Translations under genes and position numbers: made by a program | Shown here: positions 47,860-58,484 of the stretch, one piece after another | Layout of the letters: each line of letters opens with the position of its first letter | Position numbering within the stretch: position 1 is the first letter of the stretch | The notes under the pieces: model-generated | What the model was told of the DNA's origin: nothing | Databases searched by the model: none | What the model saw: only the letters and a program-made list of their open reading frames with translations | Assembly (NCBI GenBank): GCA_032622095.1 | Contig: CP136067.1 | Location: forward strand, 47,163,549-47,227,548 | Length of the DNA: 64,000 nt | Source of the DNA: Siphonodentalium dalli | Lineage: Eukaryota; Mollusca; Scaphopoda; Gadilida; Siphonodentaliidae | Direction: 5' to 3'

Positions 47860-50340
47860 AGACCACTGTATTGTAATAGAGTAGATTATACCCGTGTGCT
47901 CATTACCGATGGGCGATTGGGTTTGATCATAATGGTATTCAATATAATACTTCAGCGATTTTGCATGACAACCCAACTAGAAATTGAAATACATCTTAAA
48001 ACTTGAATTGTTGGAACAGACGATAACCATTGATGACATATAACACAATGTACGAACGGTTGGGCGTACTCACTGAGCGATTATTTAAAAGATACCGATT
48101 ACCACTAATACAATTGAACACGGATTACCCATGCACTAGCGATAACATATCAATGAGTGTCTCCCAGGAATATTTTTTTTTCATGTTGTAAACGTATTAT
48201 TGTATTGGTCACCATGCATGTAAACGAGGCGTTGCAAGAAGTCGCCTTTTCGCCGTAAGAATACGAGTGAAGGTCTATGGTAATCGACATCTTCTGTGTG
48301 CCCCACATAACCTTGTACACGTGTTCAAACACGGCAATTGTAAATATATAGTACAGGCCCCTGGTCACAAAAACAGTGTATTGCGGAGTGAGTTAGTGTA
48401 ACGAAGTTACCTGTTCGTTACCTGTTCCCACGAACTTACCCGTTCCCACGAAGCTACACCTGTTCGTGACTTTACCTGATGGATTTGCACGGAACTTTAG
48501 TTATTGTTGGAAGAATAATGTTTACTAATCATTCATAGCCCGTATGGCTGCATATCATGCCCTTATGGTTATAAGTAGGGACCATATTGTACCTTATTTT
48601 AAGTATCGTAGATTTAATCTACTAGTACTAATTAGTACTAGTGATTTAATCTATTGTTAATTCAGTATAATTTTATTAGATTTCGGTTCCTTGCTAATGA
48701 GTTGGCTTCTTGCCAACACAGTAGCAATTTAAGCCCCGGACCAGTACAGGTCTGGGAGAAGCACATTTTCTAGCAACCAGATAGTTTCTCAGATCCACGT
48801 TTGTTATATCCGCGATACTGCCGTGCTGTTTATAGTTGTTCATACTTATTAAAGTTATCAACCAGAGGACTCGTCGCTTGTCTTCTCCGAGTAAAAGAAC
48901 CTACACAACGTATTGAAGTCCAGAGTACCACATTAGTTGATCATTGATCGAAACGTGTTGTTGTGTTTTCCGGATACAAGCCCGCTTCTGCTATGTCCTG
49001 TCTAATTAAATCCATACTGTTTAACTAGCGACATTGTTCGGCGGCCTTTTTCCTTCTTACACGATTCTTACAAGAGACCGCAATTTTTGAGATCGTTATA
49101 AAGTTTGTTTCGGCTACACAATGAACCAACACTAGTCGATATTCAAAGTACAATGGCTTTCATATTCGGGCAGTTAATATGTTCATCACAAGATTTACGT
49201 TAATGGTTTTAGTGTGTGTATTGCCGAAGCGATCTGTGTGATGGCGGTACCCGGCGGGTTGAAGCCTCTTTGTTTATACTTTGCGATGGTCTCTCAGGTC
49301 TTGTCTCTACCTCATTCATTGGTAATCTATTGTCGTTGCCACCTTTTATATTACGATGTATAATGTACATCACGGAGGTGCCGTCTTTGTTCTGTATTGG
49401 AACGCGTAATTAGACATGAGAACTGTTTTGTTCAAAAAGGTGCACATGCCTACGTGAATGGGAAATGTCGGTTACTCCGACATGTTGGCAAAGGAATTCC
49501 GAACAAAACACCTCAATATGTCAATATATATGCATGTTGTGCTAAACATTCCCCCGCATAGATAAACGTCCAACAAAACCCATCTTCTATTCTTGAGCGC
49601 ACGTATCTTTGACTTTGGTTGAATAGCAGTTCCTATAGATAGTTCAATGTGCGGCAGTTGTAGGTCCATTTGTACCATGGCAGTATCAATGATATTGCTG
49701 CTCATCTGTAGACGTAATACTATATCTTCAGTGATACATGAGGATTGTTTTGATGGTCTATCGCTTCCGAGCCACAATTACAACAGCAAAATCACTTTTA
49801 TAAAACACGATTTCAATACTAGAGTTACACTCTTCTGTGAATGAAACAAGCACAACTGAATATTTGGTATATTAGTTTATAAAAATGCATAATCATGTGA
49901 TTTATTCCTACAAAATATCTGAAGCTAAATTGCAGTTTCTCTCTTGATGGAGAGTTCTAACAAGATAAGAGTTATACCTATTATAAGGGGATCAAGTTGG
50001 AGGGAGAACTTGCCTAATCACTCAACAAAAAGTTATCATCGCGTGTAAGAAGAATCAGAATCTTAAAGATAAGCTAGTGAGAGCTGAACTTGTACTGCAC
50101 GAAAAGTCGCATTTATTTTTGCCATAAACTAGATTAAAACTATATGAAAATCCCGAGATTTCTTAAATTTACGGTAGCCATACACATATTCATCTAGTTT
50201 ATTTTGAATTTTCCGAAGGATAAACTTCCACGTAATCCAGTGATTTAAAGATTTAAAATCGAATTTAGAAGTTTATTTTTAAAAACTTTGAGTTTGATGA
50301 CATTTTCTGAGCCAATTGATTTAATCTTTACACAGCCAAT
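47860..50340. other. No supportable gene; short repeats only
   Basis: It contains a small tandem repeat near 48400-48475 (CCTGTTCCCACGAA-type words) and the 22-bp palindrome at 48621-48642. A stretch at about 48395-48906 begins TGTAAC and ends CTACACA with an ATTAAAG signal-like word, reminiscent of a solo LTR but without a target duplication. Confidence 0.4.
48621..48642. repeat. Perfect 22-bp palindrome flanked by direct repeats
   Basis: ACTAGTACTAA joined to its reverse complement TTAGTACTAGT, with GATTTAATCT repeated directly on either side (48611-48620 and 48643-48652). Confidence 0.9.
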
Positions 50341-50354
50341 AAACCCATCCATTC

Positions 50355-50705
50355 ATTCCGTATTCATTGGTAAGATCATGCAACACGCAACTATTAGATA
50401 ACGGGCGATAATTTATCTCAAAATAGTTGTCAGTAGTCTGACAAAGGCAGTGTTTTCACCCTTCCATTCTGCGTAATATTGGTAAGAACCATGCAATTGT
50501 CAGCTAGATAGCGATAAACTCAATCCAGATGTATGCAGTCAGTACAAAGAACGTGCTCACCATTCCATTCCACGTATATTGGTAAATAACATGCAACTGG
50601 CAGATAAAACACTTCAAATATTTCCGTTATTTCGTCAAAAACACTTCTTCAAATATCTCCGTTATTTCGTCAAATACACTTCTTCTCATACAAATCGCCG
50701 TTATT
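50355..50705. repeat. Two short tandem repeats
   Basis: A degenerate ~115-bp unit (CATTC.G..TATTGGTAAG..CATGCAAC) occurs about three times between 50350 and 50610. It is followed by a ~38-bp unit (CTTCAAATATTTCCGTTATTTCGTCAAA) repeated about three times to 50705. Confidence 0.65.
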
Positions 50706-50848
50706 TAGTAGAGGTACATTCTTTATAGAGTTATTACCCTTCAGATTAAATATGAAGCTAACATGCAGGATTATCTATATATGTCGTGATTTAGTGGACA
50801 ATCCCACGCGTGGTCGGATTGACCATTAATTAATGAAAATTTATGTAC

Positions 50849-50876
50849 GGATTGTCCATTTATAAATGGACAATCC
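50849..50876. repeat. Perfect 28-bp palindrome
   Basis: GGATTGTCCATTTA followed by its exact reverse complement. A related GTGGACAATCC word lies near 50796, and CCACGCGTGG and ATTAATTAAT palindromes lie between, so the segment 50793-50876 can fold extensively. Confidence 0.9.
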
Positions 50877-50979
50877 TTAAAGAATTGCCTGCATGTTTAG
50901 TACTAAAGTCAAGATGCATTCCGCGGTGATTGATAAGTTTCAGGCAACATACAACTGTAACGTATACATCTCATATATC

Positions 50980-51920
50980 ATCATCATCTTTATTTGATAG
51001 CGAGTCTGTTTGACTCGTCCCCGTTAATAATATTATACATTTACAATTTGGGCATCACATGTACAGTACAATGAGTAATGCTGCGTACACTAGCCGGAGT
51101 ACACTCTATACTAAAGGTTTAATGTTTCACTATCTGAGTCCCTTCTAAATTCCTAGAAGGGTAAACATTCTGTTTATTTTTCAAATCTGTGAGGAGTTCA
51201 TCGAGCTTTTTCATTTGCGTCTTCGTGAGATCAATAGTAACGTCTATTTTTTCACTTCCTGTCCTTTTTATTGTATGTAATAGCATCTCGAATAAGTTTT
51301 TCTCCAGTTTGTTTCATCTTCAGGGCTATCTTGACAGGTCGAGTTTTGTTCGAAGACCTGTTGCCAAGTCTGTATAAGGACAAAACATCGCTGACCTTTC
51401 TTGTAATTCATTGCTTATAATACGCCAGTCCTGTTCTCTTGAATATTCTTCTGTTTGTGGCAATTCGGGTATATTTGCTATCACGATGTTGTGGTTCTTT
51501 GATTTTAAAATTCCATTTGGTTCTTTATATGCGTTTACGGGCGTTTTAAGTTTTTTTCTTATATAATTCTCTCTAGCATATTTCTGTTCGCTGTTGTTAA
51601 AAAAATAGTTTGTTTTTCTCTTCGAGTTCTTTGATTAGTTTTCTTGATTTTCTTTTTGATGCCTCTAATTGCTTGTATGTTTTTCCCCGTTTAGTTGTTT
51701 GTTTTTCATCGCATCTATTCACACTTTTTTCTATTTTCAATATATTTGACTCTATTTTCTGTATTTTCTTTTCCATTTCTGAAGTGTGTTTTTCCATTTT
51801 TGCGCTATACTTATTTTCGAAGTTATCAATGCGCTGATTCACTTTCATTCTGATAAACGCATCAAATTTGTCAATATTTGCTCTCATTTTTTCCAGCAAC
51901 TTTCGATGTGTAACATCCAT
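50980..51920 (-). pseudogene. LINE ORF1-like coiled-coil protein remnant with (GAT)n tail
   Basis: The ATG at 51920 opens 107 codons rich in K, E, M and I with heptad spacing (for example HTSEMEKKIQKIESNILKIE), a coiled coil as in L1-type ORF1. After a break at an A run near 51600 another frame continues with NHNIVIANIPELPQTEEYSR, the usual style of an ORF1 RRM-like domain, then TDLATGLRTKLDL and further broken coding to about 51180. Downstream on the minus strand, an AATAAA and a GATGATGATGAT tail near 50980 mark a retrotransposon 3' end. No RT is present, so this is a truncated or rearranged non-autonomous copy. Confidence 0.6.
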
Positions 51921-52585
51921 ATTCCCTTATCCTAAGAACTTAATTGTACCCGCATTGTTGTTGTCTTTTCCTGTTTACATGCTCCATATTTGGTCCCATT
52001 TCTTCTTTTGTTTACCGATTATTCTGTTTGGTGTCATCTTTTGTTTCCTAGTCACTGTGGAATTTATACTTGGTGTATTTTATATGTTTTTTACGTTCTC
52101 CACATGTATCCCTTGACATCTGAAATGGCAGTGCTGCTTACAAATCTTGTTCCTCTTTATCTTGAATTTTCCGTTACACGAATAACAGTTTTCTCGTCCT
52201 GTGTTCTGCAAATGTTTCGTGTCTCTTCGGACATCTTTCACAAACTAATAGGAAATTCGTCCTCCCTGTAGCCGTTGCTATGTATCAGCATTGTTCAGTC
52301 GCTGATTTGAAATGTTCAACACCAACAGACGTCATATTCCGAGAAATACTTGACACAAAATACAGATTTATTTTTCTAGGTTCTTTTTATCTTCCTGACA
52401 ATAATGGCTTGACGTTATTCCATTGTCTTTGTTTATTTTATGATGCAACCAAGCTGGCTATATCTCATAACACGCTGGCAAGTTAAATCCACGTTAACCC
52501 ATAAGAGTCTTCAAGACAAATGACACCCATTTCCATAACATTGCAGTTATATGTAGTTATTGTAAGTTATTTATCTGAAAATAGA
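51921..52585. other. No recognisable gene
   Basis: Sequence upstream (minus sense) of the ORF1-like remnant; possibly its 5' region. ORFs of 60-95 codons on the plus strand show no domain and lie in T-rich sequence. Confidence 0.35.
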
Positions 52586-52587
52586 AG

Positions 52588-52589
<2 letters not shown>

Positions 52590-52639
<50 letters not shown>

Positions 52640-53299
52640 GGAAGTCTCAAATTATATAGTAGATTGGCAGATTCCAGTAGCTTTATAACGGTATATCTGG
52701 GGAGAAATCTGGTGCTATATTCGTGATTATCTGGGATGATTTCGGTATATACCGAATGTATATACTGTAAAAACAAAGCGCGCCATCCGTGCTCGCAGGG
52801 AATAAATTTCGAGCGATAACGTTTGGGTAAATACGAAATTGTGAGTGTTGGTTTGTAACCGGGATTTCTGAGAAGCATTATGCCTATAACTACCCCCCCC
52901 CCCCTAAGCCGTGACCTAAGTGTCATACATACTATAACAATGATGTTGTAAGAGCTCCAATAAATCTCCCCACATAGGCAAGCACTCAATGTTCCCGTAT
53001 ATAACTCTGCAGATGCTAATAACGTTGAATGGGAAACAGACGCTCTTTATAGAGATGCGTCAAAAACAAACGCTCATTAAATAATCACTTGATTAACCCC
53101 CGCCGTGCCTTTGCGGTGATTTGATATTGGAGAACGGGTGCTCTGAGCTTCTCTAAACCGCGACCACGGTCGTGTCGGTGGGATTTGACACTTACATAGG
53201 AAGTTTGAGCTCAATCTTTACACGCGGTTTGGATTCTATGAAGTACCCACACACATATATACATATATATATACGAAGTCTCAAAATATATAGTATAGA
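52590..53299. repeat. Dispersed repeat, copy 2, with (AT)n start
   Basis: An (AT)n run at 52590-52638 is followed by ~630 bp matching 32132-32900 in the same orientation and order. It ends against the Helitron-like element at 53300; read on the minus strand this tract starts TCTATACTATATATTTTGAG, like the 5' ends of the other Helitron-like units. Confidence 0.75.
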
Positions 53300-53940
53300 C
53301 TAGCCGATGAGCCCGACGTTGTCCGGGCTATTCAAAAACCAAATTTCAAGTCGATAGCTCTACCCGTTTCCGAGATCTGGTCTGCGCATGCGCGAAGCTG
53401 GCGTCGCACGGGCTCGGCGACCCCGGTAAAATTCGTATCCGGGGCAAGATACATTCACATACCAAATTTCAAGTCGATAGCTCCACCCGTTACCGAGATC
53501 TGGTCTGCGCATGCGCGAAGCTGTTGTCGCACGGGCTCGGCGACCCGATAAAATTCGTATCCGGGGCAAGATACATTCACAAACCAAATTTCAAGTCGAT
53601 AGCTCCACCCGTTTCCGAGATCTCGTCTGCGCATGCGCGAAGCGGGCGCCGCACGGGTTCGGCGACCCGATAAAATTCGTATCCGGGGCAAGATACATTC
53701 ACATAGCAAATTTCAAGTCGATAGCTCCACCCGTTTCCGAGATCTCGTCTGCGCATGCGCGAAGCGGGCGCCGCACGGGCTCGCCAATACGACAACGTCC
53801 ACCGCCTGGTCAAACTACACACACGTACCAAGTTTGGTCCCGATCGGTCGAGAATCGTAGATTTGTATAAATGACAAACATACAAACATACAGACAAACA
53901 AACAGACAGACAGAGGTCTTCAAAATATATATGAGATAGA
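53300..53940 (-). mobile_element. Helitron-like element, minus strand, complete
   Basis: On the minus strand it starts TCTATCTCATATATATTTTG at 53940, passes a TCTGTCTGTTTG microsatellite, then about four ~120-bp units with GCGCATGCGC and CCCCGGATACGAATTTTATC. It ends with the GCCCGGACAACGTCGGGC hairpin, TCATCGG and CTAG at 53303-53300. Same family as 1-227. ORFs read from the tandem units are repetitive artefacts. Confidence 0.75.
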
Positions 53941-53944
53941 TAAA

Positions 53945-54930
53945 AAGACTATAATATACCAATATGATTTTAAAATATTTATTTTGGCCATAATTCTACT
54001 TATGCACAGAGCATTCAAATCATCAATTTTCATGTGGCTGCTGATTTTACATTAATGGAACATTTATATATACCTACTATATAACTTACAATCAAGACAA
54101 TGAACAGATGTTATCGCCTACAATATCACATATATGTATAATGATAAACATCTACTCACATACGCTACAGTACTCACAAACAACATCTGCCACCATTATA
54201 AAGTGTGAACCAACGATTCGGACGCGTTGTTCAGAAATGAAATATTGATGTCGAATCAACAAGAGAGTGAGCACGAAGTATTTCTGAGGTGAGCAGCAAT
54301 CAGCTTAGCCAGGCATGTAAAGGTGTGTCACGTCGGTATCAACTCCGATACAACAATTAAGGTCGCTCGATACCGGCTCCAACATCAACCCTATATTCAT
54401 TAGTCATTTTTATTAAATGTTTAAAATTTCTAAATAGTTACTTAGATATTATACTAATGTTAATGATCTGCAGTATGTGTCTATACATGCACAGGTATGT
54501 CATTATCATTTTGACTGCGGGGTTCTCGCGTTCTCGTTACAGGCACGCTCCGTTTGCATTGAAGATTGTCTATAATCTTTATACGGGATCTAATGCTTGA
54601 ACGATACTCGAAAATCATCTTTGAAAATGTGTCACCAGCCCGGGTCGAAGAAGTGAGTACTACTCATTCAAATGACTAACGTGCATGTGTTAGTTGAGTT
54701 GACACTCATTTTATTGCTGATTACTAATAATGATGACTGGCACTAATATACCTGGCATAAATATACTAATAAATAGTGGCAAACTCTAGTATATATCTAC
54801 ATTATTTCCGATTCATTTGACATTGATTACCCCAACTATTCATTCATTATTTGCTCGGTTTGCTGGCATTCATTATTTGCTCGGTTTCCTGGTATAATTA
54901 GCAATTTTTTGAGTTTATCTTTAGTGAAAT
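53945..54930. other. 3' flank of the histone pseudogene; no gene
   Basis: Anonymous sequence with a 24-base tandem duplication (CATTCATTATTTGCTCGGTTT) near 54838-54890. No neighbouring H4, H2A, H2B or H1 sequence is readable, so the H3 copy is solitary here. Confidence 0.5.
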
Positions 54931-54936
54931 TTTGGT

Positions 54937-54952
54937 GGCCCTGAAAAGGGCC
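54937..54952 (-). terminator. Histone mRNA 3' stem-loop
   Basis: GGCCCTTTTCAGGGCC on the minus strand is a perfect six-bp stem with a four-base loop that fits the metazoan histone consensus at every position and is followed by ACCA. It lies 35 bases after the normal end of H3. Stem-loop binding protein recognises it for 3' processing of replication-dependent histone mRNA. Confidence 0.95.
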
Positions 54953-54962
54953 GTTTGTCTTT

Positions 54963-55409
<447 letters not shown>

Positions 55410-55416
55410 TCAAAGT

Positions 55417-55423
55417 CGAATGG
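55417..55423 (-). promoter_or_regulatory. Histone cap-site motif
   Basis: CCATTCG on the minus strand matches the invertebrate histone initiation consensus YCATTCR, placing the start near 55421 and a 24-base leader before the lost ATG. No TATA element lies at the proper distance on this side of the LINE. Confidence 0.7.
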
Positions 55424-55424
55424 T

Positions 55425-55433
55425 GAAATTTGC
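55425..55433. repeat. Target-site duplication, 3' side of LINE
   Basis: GAAATTTGC (plus strand) is identical to 60145-60153. The bases on both outer sides differ, so the match is exactly nine. Confidence 0.75.
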
Positions 55434-55635
55434 TGTTGTTGTGTAGTTTCCGGCCGCAGGCCGGTTAGGATGGTCGGAATGCATTGTGCAGTTCCCTTCA
55501 CCCTTTCTTTAATTCTTCGATGAAAATCGGTTGTTGAGGCTGTTGTATTTGGAGGCAAAGCAGTGGAAGCGTGGTGGAGGAGTCGAGGCTGTTGGATTTG
55601 GCTGTTGGTTGGCTTGGTTGACGGTTGTATGGGAT

Positions 55636-58428
55636 CTAGATGGGTCTGTCGGTGTTATCGATTTCTAGGATGGACTTGGTCTTTTTGGTGGAGAGCAGCT
55701 GGTTTCGTAGATGGAGTTCTTGGATGAGTGGGCTGTTGTCGATTCTGGCGAGGGTCTGGTTTCTGAGGTCGGTTAGTCGTTGTTTCATCTTAGGTATGTC
55801 TGCTGCGTCGTGGAGGGCTTGGATTGGTGTGAAGATTGGCTGATGTAGAGCGATGCGGAGAGCTTTGTTTTGGACTTTCTGCAGGGTTTCGATTGAGCTG
55901 TTGGAGGCTGCTGTTATGATGGGTGCGCCATACTCCATTACTGGGCGAACGTATAGTTTGAAGAGGTTGATGATGGTCTGGCTGTTGGTGCCCCAGTCGG
56001 TACCTCTGAGACAACTTAGCAGGTTTGTTCTTTTTCTGGCTTTGTCAGCGACTTTTTTGATGTGCGCGGCGAAGGTCATTCGTTGGTCAAGGGTGATTCC
56101 TAGTAGGATGGCTTGGTTGGATGGTTGAACGGTCTCGTTGTCTATCTTGATGTTGATAGTCTGTGTTGTTTTTCTCTGGTGGAATATGATGAGTTGGGTT
56201 TTCTTGGCGTTGAGTTTTATTCTCCATCTAGAGCACCATGTTGATAAGTCGTCGAGGGTCTTTTGTAATCGTTTTTGTAGGATCCTGGGGTTTTTGTGTG
56301 TTGTCCAGAGTCCTAGGTCGTCGGCGAATTGTGAGATTTCTACGTTGTTTCTTTGGTTGGTGGGTATGTCATTGGCGTATATCAGGAAGAGGAGTGGGCT
56401 GAGTACTTATCCTTGTGGGGTTCCGGCGCGTAGGAATACTGGGCTGGATGTGTCGTTGTTGATGCGGACGCTGAGTTGACGATCTTGTAGGAAAGAGGAT
56501 ACTAGTCGTGTGTATTTTCGGGCGACGTTGAGCTGGCTGAACTTGTATCTTAGGCCGTCGTGCCATACGGAATCGAAGGCCTTCTCAACGTCAAGAAATA
56601 CTGCAGCTGTTAACCAGTTTTTGCCAAGGGATAGTCGGGCGTCTTCAGCTAGTCGAACGATGTGTTCCATGCCTTCTTTGCCTTGTCGGTAGCCACGCTG
56701 CCACGGGTTGAAGAAGTTGGAGGATTCAAGGTGCTCTCGTAGTCGGCTGCTGATAATTCTTTCGAATAGTTTCCCGGTACATTGGAGGAGGCTGATGGGT
56801 CGATAGTTGTTGGGAATGGCGCGGTCTTTTTCTGGCTTGGGTATCATGATACCGACGGCGGTTTTCCATGCTGTTGGGAAGTATCCAATGGTCAGGCAGG
56901 CGTTGAATAGAAGGAGTAGTCTGGCGAAGAAGGCTGGAGGGGCTTGTCGTAGGATGGCGTATGTGATGCTGTCGTTGCCTGGTGCTGAGTTGCCTTTTCC
57001 CTTCTTTAGGTTAGATGCGATTTCGTCTTGTGTGATTGGAGATGCTACGGGGAAGACATCATCGTGGTCGTTGGTGGTACTTGGAAGTGGTTTGAAGAGG
57101 TCGGGATTGTCTTTGATGTGGTTTTCTACAGTTGCTTTGAAGGCGTCGTCGTAGGCTGGGCCTTGGTGGGTGTTGCGGATTTTTTGAAGGTTGTCGGCGA
57201 AGGCTTCTGCTTTTTCTTTGTCTCCTGAGGTCAGGCTGCCATCGGTTTTTTTTAGGGGTTTTTCTGTGCTGTTGTTGTTTTTTCCTGTGCCGGTAAGGGA
57301 TTTGAAGGTACTCCAGAAGTTTCTGTTCATTCTTTTATCGCCGAGTTCGGTTGTCGACCGCTGCCAGGATGCTTGTTTTTCTTTTTTGACTGCCGTTTTG
57401 ACTTGTCTGTTCATGTTGTTGTAAAGATTTCGGTAGTACATGTCGTTTGGGTTTTTCTGCTGTAGTCTTCTTAGCTTGCGTTTAAGTCGGATCATTTTCA
57501 GAGTTTCGGGGGAGACTCGCCATGCTGTGGTGTTGACTTGTTGTTTCGGGCATGCTGTATCTAGGGCTGATTCGAGGGTTTGGGATAGGTGCTAGCATGT
57601 CGCGTCAATGTCGCTGGTTGATGTGATGGGTGAATTGTCTATGCTGTTGGTGAGTTGCTGTCGGAAACTGTCCCAGTCGGCTTTATTTAGGTTGCGGCGG
57701 AGGGTTTTCGGGTGGCGATCGGTTGAGGCATTGCTGGATCTTATGTGTACGGGTAGGTGGTCGCTGGATACGTCGTCTCCAATATAGCACATGATTCCTT
57801 TAGATGCGATGGATGGAGTGGCAATGGCTAGGTCTAGGATGTCCCATTTGTTGGTCGCCGCGTGGTGATGTGTTGGTTCGTCTATGTTGTTTAGTATGAG
57901 TAGATCAAGATCTTCGATGATGTTGAACATTCGGTCACCGTTTCTGTTGGTATCTTTACAGCCGTAGTAGGTGTGCTTCGCGTTGTAGTCTCCGATGAAG
58001 ATGCAGTGGCGGTGGGTTGATGTGAAGTGTTTGAAGGAGGCATTGCCGAGGTCTGTGTTTGGCGGGTTATATGTGGCGATGATGGCAGTCTTGGCACTGC
58101 GAATGGTGACTTCTACTGCCAGGGTTTCTTCGTCTAGGTCGTCGGTGTTGAGCATGGCGTGTTTCAGGTCTTTATGGATGAGGAGAGCGACCCCGCCACC
58201 GTGTGCGGTACGGTCACGGCGGGCGATCTTGTAGTTGGTGAAGCTAACCCTGCTGTTGTCGTTGAGTTTCGTTTCGTTGATGGCGATAACGTCTGGTTGT
58301 TGGTCGGTGACGTACTCTTGAAGAATTTGGCGTTTAGCAGATAGTCCGTTTATGTTAACGTGGAGTAGGTGAAAAGAGTGTTTTTGTGTGTGGCGTGTTG
58401 TTGTAGTCTGTTTGGTCGTGTCAGCCAT
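55636..58428 (-). pseudogene. LINE ORF2: APE endonuclease and reverse transcriptase, two nonsense codons
   Basis: One uninterrupted frame of 930 codons from the ATG at 58428 to TAG at 55636 contains two premature stops: TAG at codon 279 (57594-57592) and TAA at codon 674 (56409-56407). Residues ~20-230 form an APE-type endonuclease: N25 in HVNINGL, E52 in NETK, D147/N149 in GDYNAKH, and the SDHLP terminal motif at 222-226. RT follows with YRPISLLQCTGKLFERII, motif A FLDVEKAFDSVW and GTPQG, where the TAA replaces the usual serine. Catalytic FADD lies after the stop, near 56325, and a typical C-terminal thumb region ends the frame. The second copy (61256-62893) has CAG at codon 279, showing that stop is a private mutation here. 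It would nick target DNA and copy its own RNA if intact; as read, it cannot make a full RT. Confidence 0.9.
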
Positions 58429-58484
58429 TGTAGGTGTTACAATCGGCTTGTGTGTTTGGGCGTGTCAGCTTTGGCTGTGTTGTT

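Noticed and set aside
48395-48906. Possible solo LTR (TGTAAC...CTACACA with an ATTAAAG word)
   Set aside because: No flanking duplication and no second copy in the window. The TG/CA ends alone are weak evidence.
53360-53897. Overlapping ORFs with repeated RIRILSGRRARA-like peptides
   Set aside because: They are translations of the 120-bp Helitron-like minisatellite and are open in several frames on both strands.
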